Source: an uncultured Oscillospiraceae bacterium
GTDB taxonomy: Bacteria > Bacillota > Clostridia > Oscillospirales > Acutalibacteraceae
DNA length: 64,000 nucleotides
Direction: 5' to 3'
Assembly (NCBI GenBank): GCA_900541565.1
Contig: UQKB01000004.1
Location: forward strand, 62,001 to 126,000
A program made the position numbers and the translations under genes. Shown here one piece after another: positions 52,468-61,043 of the stretch; the first letter of the stretch is position 1; each line of letters begins with the position of its first letter. The notes below the pieces were generated by a model. It searched no databases. It was not told the origin of the DNA and was given only the letters and a program-made list of their open reading frames with translations.

Positions 52468-53619
52468 ATGGCATTCGAGCTTGAAAAAGAGTACAGCAAC
52501 AACATCCCTGTTATTAAGGTCATTGGCGTAGGCGGCGGCGGCGGAAACGCTGTAAACCGCATGGTAAAAATGGGTGTGCGCTGTGTTGAGTTTATTGCAA
52601 TTAATACCGACGACCATGTTTTGCAGTTTTCCAATGCTTCACAAAAGCTTCAGATAGGCGAAAAGATTACGCATGGAAAAGGCGCTGGCTCTAAGCCGGA
52701 GGTCGGCAGAGAGGCCGCAGAAGAGAACCGTGAGGAAATTACCGCTGTGCTGCAGGGTACAGACATGGTCTTTATCACTGCCGGTATGGGCGGCGGAACC
52801 GGCACGGGCGCTGCGCCGATTGTTGCGGAAATTGCAAAGGATATGGGCGTATTGACAGTTGCCATTGTAACAAAGCCTTTTGCCTTTGAGGGAAAAAAGC
52901 GTATGGAACAGGCCGAAGCCGGTATTGCGGCCTTAAGGGAGCATGTGGATTCGCTGATTGTTGTACCGAACGAAAGGTTGAAATATGCAAGTGAACAGCG
53001 CATTACATTGAAGAATGCGTTTGACCTGGCGGACGATGTGCTGCGCCAGGGCGTACAAAGCATTTCTGACCTGATCTTGATTCCCGGTTTGGTCAACCTG
53101 GACTTTGCAGACGTAACCTCTATTATGAACAATGCGGGTTATGCGCACATGGGTATTGGTTATGCACAGGGAAAGGACAAGGCGGAAGAGGCTGCAAGAA
53201 TGGCGATTACAAGCCCGCTGCTTGAAACTTCGATTGACGGTGCCAAGGGCGTGATTGTCAATATAACGGCTTCTGCGGATATTGGGCTGGATGAAATTGA
53301 TACGGCTTCCGCAATGATTACAGACCAGGCCGACCCGGAAGCAAATATTATCTGGGGTGCCGTTTTGGATGAAAATATGGAAGACGAAATGAGCGTTACG
53401 GTGATTGCTACAGGCTTTGCATCGTTTGACGGCGGAAAGAAGGACAACGCGCATACATCCAGAATGTCTATGACCTCTTCACGGACAGAAATGCTCAGAA
53501 ACCAGGCGGCTTCTGTTGCGGCGGCAAAAGATGTAGCGGCAAGGAAAACGGGCAATGTGGATGTAGCGGATGACGATGATACCTTCTATGACATCATGTC
53601 TATTTTTAACCGTAAATAA
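52468..53619 (+). CDS. ftsZ: Cell division GTPase FtsZ
   Basis: FtsZ polymerises into the Z-ring. ATG 52468 follows TAGGAGGAAG; 383 residues. The tubulin signature GGGTGTG is at 108-114, preceded by [10 protein letters not shown] and followed by the T7 loop region [11 protein letters not shown]. The C-terminal linker is short and the terminal peptide [14 protein letters not shown] differs from the common IPxFLR-type tail that docks FtsA/SepF. ftsA is absent, as in most Clostridia. Confidence 0.97.
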   Translation: MAFELEKEYSNNIPVIKVIGVGGGGGNAVNRMVKMGVRCVEFIAINTDDHVLQFSNASQKLQIGEKITHGKGAGSKPEVGREAAEENREEITAVLQGTDMVFITAGMGGGTGTGAAPIVAEIAKDMGVLTVAIVTKPFAFEGKKRMEQAEAGIAALREHVDSLIVVPNERLKYASEQRITLKNAFDLADDVLRQGVQSISDLILIPGLVNLDFADVTSIMNNAGYAHMGIGYAQGKDKAEEAARMAITSPLLETSIDGAKGVIVNITASADIGLDEIDTASAMITDQADPEANIIWGAVLDENMEDEMSVTVIATGFASFDGGKKDNAHTSRMSMTSSRTEMLRNQAASVAAAKDVAARKTGNVDVADDDDTFYDIMSIFNRK

Positions 53620-53643
53620 TAAAGGATAAAATAAAAATAAAGG

Positions 53644-53678
53644 GCAGGAAAACAGCAACGCTTGTTTTCCTGCTTTTT
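53644..53678 (+). terminator. Terminator of ftsZ
   Basis: GCAGGAAAACA / TGTTTTCCTGC 11-bp stem, 8-nt loop, five-T run. Confidence 0.88.
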
Positions 53679-53706
53679 GTATGAGCAAACGGAAGAAGGT
53701 TTTTGT

Positions 53707-54525
53707 GTGCATATAGATACGATCGATAAAGGAAAAGCCTTTGATTTTGGAAACACGGCAGAGGAATACGGGAAATACAGGGATATTTACCCGCAAAGCA
53801 TGTACGATAAGCTTTGCACCTTTGGAATTGGAAGGCCGGGCCAAAAAATACTGGATCTGGGCAGCGGTACGGCCGTGCTGCCGCGCAATATGTATGGTAC
53901 GGGCGCAAGCTTTACCGCGACAGACCCTTCGCAAAAGCAGCTTAAAGAAGGCAAAAGGCTTGCAGAAAAGGCCGGTATGGATGCAATTGCATTTAAAGTG
54001 TGCAGCGCGGAGGATACCGGCTTTGCAGACAACCGCTTTGACGCAGTAACCGCCGTGCAATGCTTTTGGTATTTTGATGTAAAGCGGGCAGTACCGGAAA
54101 TTGCGCGTGTTTTACGGCCCGACGGGGCGTTTTGCAAAATTTCCATGGAATGGCTGCCGTTTGAAGACACGATGATACAGGAAATGGAAGCGCTTGTGCT
54201 GCGGTATAACCCAGACTGGACAGGAGGAGGTTTTCGCCCGGTTGCTTATTTGTTTCCGGACTGGGCAAGGCCGTATTTTGCATTGGAAACCGTACATACA
54301 TATAAAGAAAAAATTGTTTTTGATAAAGATGCCTGGCGCGGAAGAATCCGAACCTGCAGGGGAATAGGCGCCAGCCTGCCGGAAGAAAGGGTGCGGCAGT
54401 TTGACCGGGAGTATGGGGCGCTTTTATTGAAATACCCAGGTAACACCGTCGCAATCCGGCATCAGATCCAGATAGAGGTTTACAGGCTAGAGACAAAGCC
54501 CAGTAACCGGAACATGCCGCTGTAA
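53707..54525 (+). CDS. Class I SAM-dependent methyltransferase (UbiE-like)
   Basis: GTG 53707 follows AAGG at good spacing; 272 residues. The Methyltransf_11-type core has motif I ILDLGSGTAVLPRN (about 48-61), an acidic TDPS loop and the FDAVTAVQCFWYFD motif IV region (about 110-124). The substrate is not evident. It follows the ftsZ terminator, so a local promoter or readthrough is needed, and ends at a bidirectional terminator facing cysK. Confidence 0.8.
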   Translation: MHIDTIDKGKAFDFGNTAEEYGKYRDIYPQSMYDKLCTFGIGRPGQKILDLGSGTAVLPRNMYGTGASFTATDPSQKQLKEGKRLAEKAGMDAIAFKVCSAEDTGFADNRFDAVTAVQCFWYFDVKRAVPEIARVLRPDGAFCKISMEWLPFEDTMIQEMEALVLRYNPDWTGGGFRPVAYLFPDWARPYFALETVHTYKEKIVFDKDAWRGRIRTCRGIGASLPEERVRQFDREYGALLLKYPGNTVAIRHQIQIEVYRLETKPSNRNMPL

Positions 54526-54563
54526 AAAAGCACGCCGGGAAATTGTTCCCCGGCGTGCTTTTC
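54525..54563. terminator. Bidirectional terminator between the methyltransferase and cysK
   Basis: AAAAGCACGCCGGG and its exact complement form a 14-bp stem with a 9-nt loop. Confidence 0.92.
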
Positions 54564-54578
54564 TATAAAAAATGAAAA

Positions 54579-55505
54579 TCAGGTAAAAAGCGGCGTGCTG
54601 AAATAACGCTCGGCAGTATCTGGCAGCACGGTAATAACGGTTTTGCCGGGGCCAAGTTTTTTTGCCATTTTCAGTGCGGCCGCTACATTTGTGCCGGAGG
54701 AAATCCCGCACATGAGGCCTTCCAGGCGCGCAAGATCCTTGGCGGTTTGTATGGCTTCTTCGTCGCTTACGATATAAATATCGTCGTAAATCTGTGTGTT
54801 CAGGTTGCGGGGGATCAGGCCGTCGCCTATGCCCATCTGCAAATGGGTGCCTATGTTGCCGCCTGCTAAAATTGCCGCGTTTTCCGGCTCGACCGCCCAG
54901 ATCAGGATATCGGGATATTGCGCTTTTAGCACCTCGCCTATGCCGGTAATAGTACCGCCTGTTCCTATACCGGAGCAAAAGCCGTCGATTGGCTGTGCGA
55001 CCTGTTCCATAATCTCCAAGGCGGTGTGGTGCTTATGTACAAGCGGGTTGGCGGGGTTTTCAAACTGCTGCGGAACATAAACGCGCGGGTCGTCCTTTGC
55101 CATTTGCAGCGCTGTTTGCAGGCAGGTTTCTATGCATTTGCCGATGTTGCCGTCGTCATGGATCAAAATGACCTTTGCGCCGTAGTGCTCGACCAGCTTT
55201 CTGCGCTCGTAGCTTACCGAGTCTGGCATAATGATGACCGTTTGGTAGCCGCGCACCGCGCCGACCAGCGCAAGGCCAATGCCCTGGTTGCCGCTGGTGG
55301 GCTCTACAATAATGGTGTCTTTATGGATAAGTCCATCTTTTTCGCCCTGCAAGATCATGTTATAAGCGGTTCTGGTTTTGATTGACCCGCCTACGTTGAG
55401 CCCTTCGTATTTTACAAGCACCTGTGCGCCGCTTTTGTCTGCCATTCTGTTTAAGCGTATGACCGGCGTATGGCCGATCGCTTCGAGCACGTTGTCATAG
55501 ATCAT
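54579..55505 (-). CDS. cysK: Cysteine synthase-family PLP enzyme
   Basis: Expected to make cysteine from O-acetylserine and sulfide. ATG 55505 follows GGGGCGG; 308 residues. PLP lysine K43 is in GSIKTRTA, and the phosphate loop GIGTGGTITGIG is near 175-186. Two positions depart from the usual enzyme: the substrate loop reads TSGNQG (70-75) rather than TSGNTG, and GSVKDR is GSIKTR. The rest fits CysK closely, so I keep the name but note that specificity could differ. It is divergent from nfo. Confidence 0.85.
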   Translation of the reverse strand: MIYDNVLEAIGHTPVIRLNRMADKSGAQVLVKYEGLNVGGSIKTRTAYNMILQGEKDGLIHKDTIIVEPTSGNQGIGLALVGAVRGYQTVIIMPDSVSYERRKLVEHYGAKVILIHDDGNIGKCIETCLQTALQMAKDDPRVYVPQQFENPANPLVHKHHTALEIMEQVAQPIDGFCSGIGTGGTITGIGEVLKAQYPDILIWAVEPENAAILAGGNIGTHLQMGIGDGLIPRNLNTQIYDDIYIVSDEEAIQTAKDLARLEGLMCGISSGTNVAAALKMAKKLGPGKTVITVLPDTAERYFSTPLFT

Positions 55506-55545
55506 AATGCCGCCCCTTTTCTGTATATAGATTCGCACGAAAAAA

Positions 55546-55574
55546 ATTATACACCGAAACTGCCGTTTGTGCAA
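55546..55574 (-). promoter_or_regulatory. Sigma-A promoter of cysK
   Basis: Minus strand TTGCAC (55569-55574), 17-nt spacer, TATAAT (55546-55551); leader of about 35 nt. Confidence 0.75.
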
Positions 55575-55611
55575 TTGCAAAACAGAGAATAAAAACCATA
55601 GATGCGTTGCG

Positions 55612-55640
55612 TTGTTGTCTGCCTGCAATTGTGGTATAAT
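55612..55640 (+). promoter_or_regulatory. Promoter of nfo
   Basis: TTGTTG (55612-55617), 17-nt spacer, TATAAT (55635-55640) preceded by TGG. Confidence 0.7.
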
Positions 55641-55679
55641 AACTACAATATGCAATTATATGAAAGGACGGAAAAAAAC

Positions 55680-56528
55680 ATGCTGCATATTGGTTCACAT
55701 TTGTCGGCTGCCAAGGGGTTTACCCATATGGCGCAAGAGGCGGTGTCCATAGGCGCCAACACGTTCCAATTTTTTACGCGCAATCCCAGAGGGTTTGCGG
55801 CAAAGGATATAGACCCGGAGGATATTGCGCAGTTTCATGCATATATAGCGGATAAGGGATTTGCTCCCATTTTGGCGCATGCGCCGTATACGCTGAATGC
55901 CTGCTCTGCGGACGCTCACACCAGGGAGCTGGCGCAGATGATTATGGAGGATGACTTAAAGCGGATGGAGCATGTGCCGCATAATTATTATAATTTTCAT
56001 CCGGGCAGTCATGTAAAGCAGGGGGCAGAGGCGGGAATAGAGATGATTGCAGCGCTTCTTAACACGATTTTAAAGCCGGAGCAGACCACGACCGTGCTGT
56101 TGGAAACGATGGCGGGAAAGGGCAGCGAGGTAGGCCGCAGCTTTGAAGAGCTGCGCGCAATTTTAGACCGTGTGCAGCTAAATGAAAAAATGGGCGTGTG
56201 CCTGGACACCTGCCATGTGAGCGACGCGGGGTATGACATTGTGCATGACTTAGACGGCGTTTTGGAGGAATTTGACCGGGTGATTGGCCTTGAGCGGCTG
56301 TATGCGATCCATTTGAACGATAGCAAAAACCCGGGCGGCAGCCATAAGGACAGGCACGAAACGATTGGCAACGGCCATTTGGGGCTGGAGGCAATTGTCA
56401 GGGTGATCAATCACCCAAAGCTTCGGCATTTGCCGTTTTATTTGGAAACGCCAAACGACCTTGCAGGCTATGCGCAGGAGATTAAGCTTTTGCGGGGCCT
56501 GTACAAGGAAGATGGACAATTGGCATAG
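55680..56528 (+). CDS. nfo: Endonuclease IV
   Basis: Nfo cleaves DNA at abasic sites in base-excision repair. ATG 55680 follows AAAGGACG; 282 residues of a TIM-barrel AP endonuclease 2 family with three zinc ions. Ligand motifs are visible: [60 protein letters not shown] and the C-terminal YLETPND. Confidence 0.95.
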   Translation: MLHIGSHLSAAKGFTHMAQEAVSIGANTFQFFTRNPRGFAAKDIDPEDIAQFHAYIADKGFAPILAHAPYTLNACSADAHTRELAQMIMEDDLKRMEHVPHNYYNFHPGSHVKQGAEAGIEMIAALLNTILKPEQTTTVLLETMAGKGSEVGRSFEELRAILDRVQLNEKMGVCLDTCHVSDAGYDIVHDLDGVLEEFDRVIGLERLYAIHLNDSKNPGGSHKDRHETIGNGHLGLEAIVRVINHPKLRHLPFYLETPNDLAGYAQEIKLLRGLYKEDGQLA

Positions 56529-56820
56529 CCGGGCGCGCTTCTTTTTGTTTTTTAAACTTTCTGCGGGGCGCTTTCTGCGGTTTTTTATCTTACCTGCATA
56601 AAGTACAAACAAAAGCAAGTTTTGGAACAAATAAAAAAGGAACTTTGCAAGTCCCCTCTTTTTTGGTCTTTTGTTCGTTTCTTCCACAAGAAATGAAGAA
56701 AGTCTTTTTAGAAGTAATCTATATAAACGCAGAAACTCGGTGGATAAGATAAAAGCCTCTATAAAACACCCCCATGGAGAAGGTCTGGATAAACAGAAAA
56801 GACAGCATTGCCTATTGAAT
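56529..56820. other. Intergenic region between nfo and the unknown gene
   Basis: About 290 nt, T-rich. A 10-base direct repeat (CTTTCTGCGG) occurs near 56560-56582. A bidirectional hairpin with A and T tracts (56633-56664) should terminate the minus-strand gene at 56821. No gene is evident. Confidence 0.5.
56633..56664. terminator. Bidirectional terminator between nfo and the unknown gene
   Basis: Stem GGRACTT / AAGTYCC flanked by A6 and T6 tracts. Confidence 0.6.
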
Positions 56821-57369
56821 TTAAATATAATAGCCATCCTCCGGTTTAATCCCGCACAGCAAAAGCGTTCCGCACACGGCAAGCAGCGGGTAAACATCTG
56901 TCTTTTGGGAAAGATGCGCAATAAAGTCGTGCGGTTCGTATGCGTCGCCGTTTATAGAGGTCAGCTCACGCTGCAGGCTGATGGTGGCGCGCATATCGTC
57001 CAGGCTTGCAATGCTTAAGGTGTCGCGCAGGCCGGTGCCGCAGGTAATGGCAATGTGGCTTGTGTCTTTTAAGCGGGAAACCGCCTTTTTGTTATTGCTT
57101 TCCAAAACGGGGATCAGGCCCTGGGAAAGCGGAAAGCTGCCCGCGTTTTTAAAATTTTCGTCAAATACCAAAACGCCCTTTGTGTTGTCGGCACGTGGTG
57201 CGCTGTGCGTACAGAAAAGCGTAAAATGGGGGTCCTGACAGCTTGTATACAGAGTATTGCCAAGCATAGCCTGTACGCCGCCATAATTGGAAAGCGCGCG
57301 CAGAAGGATATGGTACAGGCTTTGGTCCCTGCGGCAGGAGCATAACACGACGACGGGCATAAGAATCAT
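56821..57369 (-). CDS. Protein of unknown function, 182 residues
   Basis: Start ATG 57369 (AGGA just upstream) or ATG 57360. The soluble-looking protein begins with a beta strand and a Cys pair (VVVLCSCRRDQ), has a TCGTGLRDTLSIASL segment near 109-124 and ends with a Cys-containing hydrophobic strand (LLAVCGTLLLCGIKPEDGYYI). These strand-loop patterns suggest an alpha/beta fold; no family motif or catalytic set is recognised. It lies 65 nt downstream of a PfkB kinase on the same strand and may share its transcript. Confidence 0.6.
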   Translation of the reverse strand: MILMPVVVLCSCRRDQSLYHILLRALSNYGGVQAMLGNTLYTSCQDPHFTLFCTHSAPRADNTKGVLVFDENFKNAGSFPLSQGLIPVLESNNKKAVSRLKDTSHIAITCGTGLRDTLSIASLDDMRATISLQRELTSINGDAYEPHDFIAHLSQKTDVYPLLAVCGTLLLCGIKPEDGYYI

Positions 57370-57434
57370 CCATTCCTACTGTATTATGTAGAATTTAATT
57401 TATTATTTGCCTTTGCCGCCGTTGTATACGTCCG

Positions 57435-58334
57435 TTAGGTATTTATCAGGGAGTTAAGCGCCGATTCATCTATAAAGCCGTTTGCCGCGCCCGCTTCGCC
57501 AATTTTATAAGAGGCAAAATACACGGCGCGTTGTAAAGAGAAAAGCGCGTCGTTTGTTTTTGTATAAAAATGCATAAAGGAGGAAAAAAGCGCGTCGCCC
57601 GCGCCGACCGTATTGACAACCGGACGGGTGTAAACGGCGGGAATATGGATGCATTGTCCGTTTTCCCTTGTATAAAGCAAAGCGCCTTTATGGCCAAGAC
57701 CCACGGCAATGACCTTACAGCGGTAAATGCCGGCAAGCGCTTTTACAAAGGCCGAAGGCTCGCCGGGGATTGCCTCGTCGCTTAAAAAAAGCACGTCGGC
57801 ATGGTGCATAAAATCTGCATTAAAGGCATCGTGCAGATCCGACAGGACATGAACGTCTGTAGCGATCAAAACGCCGGCCTTTTTTGCAACCGATAAAAGC
57901 GGGCGGTTAAAATTGATATTACATAATATGGCTGCTTTGCAGTCTGTAAGCGCCTGTGCAAAAAGCGCAGGGTCGCATACGGCCTGTTGAATATCCTTCA
58001 GGTCACAATAGATCTGGCGCTTTCCGCTTTTGTCATATAAAACGACCGACTGGGGAGACTGTGCCAGGGCAGGGAGGATATATGCGGCGTCCAGCCCTTC
58101 TTCTTGCACAGCCTGCAAAATGGTCTGCCCGGTTTGGTCGTTGCCTGTCAGGGAAAACAGTGTTACGCTGTCGCCCAGCGTGCGCAACGCTTTTGCAACG
58201 TTGAAGCCCACCCCCGATACAGACGTACTTATACCAAAAAACGGAAAATGAATGGGGCAGTATTCTATGGGAAAGTGGTCGATTTGTACGGTTGCTTCTG
58301 TATTTAAAAGGCCCGATACCAAAATTTGTTCCAC
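57435..58334 (-). CDS. PfkB-family carbohydrate kinase
   Basis: GTG 58334 lies 8 nt after AGGAGA; 299 residues. The N-terminal GVGFNVAKALRTLGD (PfkB signature 1, about 41-55) and C-terminal VVNTVGAGDALFSSFM (signature 2 with catalytic Asp, about 236-251) are present. The sugar or nucleoside substrate cannot be read. It is followed by the 182-residue unknown and is divergent from the thioredoxin-reductase gene. Confidence 0.85.
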   Translation of the reverse strand: MEQILVSGLLNTEATVQIDHFPIEYCPIHFPFFGISTSVSGVGFNVAKALRTLGDSVTLFSLTGNDQTGQTILQAVQEEGLDAAYILPALAQSPQSVVLYDKSGKRQIYCDLKDIQQAVCDPALFAQALTDCKAAILCNINFNRPLLSVAKKAGVLIATDVHVLSDLHDAFNADFMHHADVLFLSDEAIPGEPSAFVKALAGIYRCKVIAVGLGHKGALLYTRENGQCIHIPAVYTRPVVNTVGAGDALFSSFMHFYTKTNDALFSLQRAVYFASYKIGEAGAANGFIDESALNSLINT

Positions 58335-58367
58335 GACGAAATTCTCCTGTTCTGTTGAAAGTGTTTG

Positions 58368-58376
58368 TGCTATACT
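58368..58376 (+). promoter_or_regulatory. Extended -10 promoter of the thioredoxin reductase-like gene
   Basis: TGC followed by TATACT (58371-58376), about 68 nt before the ATG. Confidence 0.45.
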
Positions 58377-58443
58377 AATATAAATACACAATATCCAGGT
58401 TTTTGTCAATACAGACCAGGATGCTTGGAAAAGGGGAAAAAAT

Positions 58444-59358
58444 ATGTTGGATATTTTGATTATCGGCGCAGGCCCCGCCGGCATGAGTGCCGCTATCTAT
58501 GCACTGCGTGCAGGAAAACGCGTTGCCGTGTTTGACAAGGCTATGTACGGAGGGCAAACCGTCAACACCTATGAAATTGAAAATTATCCGGGGATCCGCA
58601 GGATCAGCGGGACGGATTTTGCAATGCAGTTGTATGAGCAGGCCTCTGCACTGGGCACACAGTTTGTATTTGCAGACGTTACGCCGCTTTGTCTGGAGGG
58701 AAAGGAAAAGAAGCTTATGGCAGGCGGACAGGAATATACCGCCAAAGCGGTAATTATTGCAAACGGTGCGGTGCGCAGAAAGCTTGAATGCAATGGCGAG
58801 CAGCGGCTTACAGGGCGCGGTGTGTCTTACTGTGCCACATGCGATGGCGCGTTTTTCAAGGGCAAGCAGGCAATTGTGGCCGGAAGCGGCAATACGGCCC
58901 TGGAGGACGCGCTGTACCTTGCAAATATTTGCGCAGAGGTTAAACTGCTGATCCGCGGGGACCGGATCAAGGGGGAAGAAACAGCGGCGCAGCGGCTGAA
59001 GAAAAAGAAGAATGTAACCATTATTTTTAACGAAAGCATTGCAGAGATTTTGGGCGAGAACCAGGTGGAAGCGGTCCGGACCGTCAACAGGGAAACGGGG
59101 AAGGAACAGCTTTACCGCACGGACGCTGTGTTTGTGGCGGTTGGACAGATGCCAAGCAATGAGCCGTTTCGGGACTTTTTAGAGCTTGACAAGGACGGAT
59201 ATATTGTAGCGGGGGAAGATTGCAAAACCAACATGGAGGGCGTGTATGCGGCAGGCGATACGCGTACCAAACGACTGCGGCAGATTGTAACGGCGGCTTC
59301 AGATGGAGCAATTGCGGCCGTGTATGCAGCAGAATATATAGAAAAATTAGATTTTTGA
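58444..59358 (+). CDS. Thioredoxin reductase-like FAD/NAD(P) disulfide oxidoreductase
   Basis: ATG 58444 follows AAAAGGGG; 304 residues. FAD-binding GAGPAGMSAA (8-17), redox-active C130-A-T-C133, NAD(P)-binding GSGNTALEDALYLA, and the C-terminal GVYAAGDTR motif are all present. It would reduce thioredoxin or a related partner; no trxA gene lies beside it, and some clostridial paralogues use ferredoxin or flavin partners, so the electron donor is open. Confidence 0.88.
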   Translation: MLDILIIGAGPAGMSAAIYALRAGKRVAVFDKAMYGGQTVNTYEIENYPGIRRISGTDFAMQLYEQASALGTQFVFADVTPLCLEGKEKKLMAGGQEYTAKAVIIANGAVRRKLECNGEQRLTGRGVSYCATCDGAFFKGKQAIVAGSGNTALEDALYLANICAEVKLLIRGDRIKGEETAAQRLKKKKNVTIIFNESIAEILGENQVEAVRTVNRETGKEQLYRTDAVFVAVGQMPSNEPFRDFLELDKDGYIVAGEDCKTNMEGVYAAGDTRTKRLRQIVTAASDGAIAAVYAAEYIEKLDF

Positions 59359-59444
59359 GATAAATATGTTGCTTATTTTTTAAATTTGGATTATCATAAA
59401 AGAAAAAGGGGCGCGGCCTCTGAAAGAAACGGACGGAGGAAAAG

Positions 59445-59939
59445 ATGGGAATAAACCGTATAGACAAAAAAAATTATTATTTGGATATAGCAGAAACGGT
59501 TTTAGAGAGAGGTACGTGCCTGAGGCGAAATTTTGGGGCGATTATAGTAAAAAACGACCAGATTGTTTCGACCGGCTATGTGGGGGCGCCAAGAGGCAGG
59601 CATAACTGCATTGACCTGGGGGTATGCATCCGCGAAAGCATGCAGGTACCAAGAGGTGAGCGCTATGAGCTTTGCAGAAGCGTGCATGCAGAGGCAAACG
59701 CGATTATTCATGCTTCCAGAAACGACATGATTGGCGCGACGATGTACCTGGTTGGAAAGGACGCCAAGACCGGCGAATATGTAAAGGATGCAAATTCGTG
59801 CGCAATGTGTAAGCGAATGATCATCAACGCAGGAATCAAGCGTGTGATCATACGCAATTCCAAGGATACATTTACGGCCATTTATGTGGACGACTGGGTT
59901 GCAAACGACGAATCGCTTCACGGAGAGATGGGATATTGA
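59445..59939 (+). CDS. dCMP/CMP deaminase (ComEB-like)
   Basis: ATG 59445 follows GGAGGAAAAG; 164 residues. The cytidine-deaminase-fold zinc site is complete: HAEANAI (near 84-90) and SCAMCKRM (near 119-126). An N-terminal insertion with CLRRNFGAIIV and CIRESMQVPRGERYELC resembles zinc-dependent dCMP deaminases, which make dUMP for thymidylate synthesis. A terminator hairpin follows. Confidence 0.88.
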   Translation: MGINRIDKKNYYLDIAETVLERGTCLRRNFGAIIVKNDQIVSTGYVGAPRGRHNCIDLGVCIRESMQVPRGERYELCRSVHAEANAIIHASRNDMIGATMYLVGKDAKTGEYVKDANSCAMCKRMIINAGIKRVIIRNSKDTFTAIYVDDWVANDESLHGEMGY

Positions 59940-59964
59940 CAGGAAGCAGAACCTTTATGACAGA

Positions 59965-59996
59965 AAAAACCCAGCACGGAAGTGCCGGGTTTTTTC
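59965..59996 (+). terminator. Terminator of the dCMP deaminase gene
   Basis: ACCCAGCAC / GTGCCGGGT stem with one mismatch, 4-nt loop and six-T run; A tract upstream may also serve the convergent abrB gene. Confidence 0.7.
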
Positions 59997-60039
59997 ATGA
60001 AAATTTTTTTGGGCGCATATATTTACTATGTGCCTTTTT

Positions 60040-60318
60040 TTATTCTGCGGATTCCTCCTCATTTTTTACAGAAAGCTTACCTTCCAGTTCTTTAATGCAG
60101 TCTTTGCAAATCAGCTTTCCTTCGTAATTGATAAGGTTTGTAATACTGTTGCAAAAGGTGCATCCGGGCGTGTATTTTCTGATGACAATGGTGTCGTCTG
60201 TGGGGAAAAGCTCGATAGAAGTACCGCTTTCCAGTTCGTAAGACTTTCTTAATGGCTTTGGAATAACGATACGTCCCAGATTGTCAACCGTGGCAAAAAA
60301 GTTTGTGGCATTTTTCAT
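60040..60318 (-). CDS. SpoVT/AbrB-family transition-state regulator with C-terminal zinc ribbon
   Basis: ATG 60318 follows GGGAG; 92 residues. The N-terminal swapped-hairpin AbrB domain (about 5-50, VDNLGRIVIPKPLRK) would bind DNA as a multimer. Unlike Bacillus AbrB, a small zinc ribbon follows (C53, C56, C71, C74). Such proteins repress stationary-phase and sporulation genes; here it is next to spmAB, divergently transcribed. Confidence 0.88.
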   Translation of the reverse strand: MKNATNFFATVDNLGRIVIPKPLRKSYELESGTSIELFPTDDTIVIRKYTPGCTFCNSITNLINYEGKLICKDCIKELEGKLSVKNEEESAE

Positions 60319-60378
60319 CGTAAGACTCCCTTCTACGCTTTCTTGTAAAAAATAAAGTGGTTTAGCAGAATTTTTTTT

Positions 60379-60407
60379 ATTTTACCAAAAAATGCCATAA
60401 TTGTCAA
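60379..60407 (-). promoter_or_regulatory. Sigma-A promoter of the abrB-like gene
   Basis: Minus strand TTGACA (60402-60407), 17-nt spacer, TAAAAT (60379-60384). Confidence 0.85.
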
Positions 60408-60452
60408 TAAATATAACATCTTTGTTATTTTTCCGTGGCGAGGTGACAAATA

Positions 60453-61043
60453 GTGCTAAACTATATATGGGGCGCAATTTTGCTGATTAGCATAATATGT
60501 GGTGTTTTTACAGGAAAAACGGCGCAATTAAGCCAAGGAGCGCTCAACGGTGCGCAAGAGGCAATAGAGCTTTTGCTTACCATGTGCGGCATGATGTGCC
60601 TTTGGTCGGGATTGATGGCAATTGCTGAGCGTGGAGGGATTACCTTGCTGCTGGCAAAAGCCTTTTCCCCTGTGCTTAAGGGGCTGTTTCCCCAATATAA
60701 AGATGACAAAAAAGCTTGCAGCGCAATTTGCTCCAATGTGACGGCAAACCTGCTGGGGCTTGGCAATGCCGCCACGCCGCTTGGAATAGAGGCTATGCAC
60801 AGAATGCAGCTGAAAAACCCGGAACAGGAGCGGGCAAACGACAGTATGGTCATGTTTGTTGTGCTCAATACAGCGTCGATCCAGCTGATTCCCACAACGA
60901 TTGCCGTTTTGCGGCAGAGCCATGGCGCAAGCGCACCGTTTGATATTTTACCGTGCGTATGGGTAAGCTCCGTTTTTGCGCTTGCAATCGGCATTACGAT
61001 GGCAAAGCTGTTACAAAAATGCGGGACAAAGAAGGTGGGTTAG
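60453..61043 (+). CDS. spmA: Spore maturation protein A
   Basis: SpmA and SpmB are membrane proteins needed for full spore-core dehydration in Bacillus and Clostridium. GTG 60453 follows GAGGTGAC; 196 residues with nucleoside-recognition (gate) domain features: LNYIWGAILLISIICGVFTG, GGITLLLAKAFSPVLKGLFP, NVTANLLGLGNAATPLGIEAM. It is followed without a gap by spmB. Confidence 0.95.
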   Translation: MLNYIWGAILLISIICGVFTGKTAQLSQGALNGAQEAIELLLTMCGMMCLWSGLMAIAERGGITLLLAKAFSPVLKGLFPQYKDDKKACSAICSNVTANLLGLGNAATPLGIEAMHRMQLKNPEQERANDSMVMFVVLNTASIQLIPTTIAVLRQSHGASAPFDILPCVWVSSVFALAIGITMAKLLQKCGTKKVG

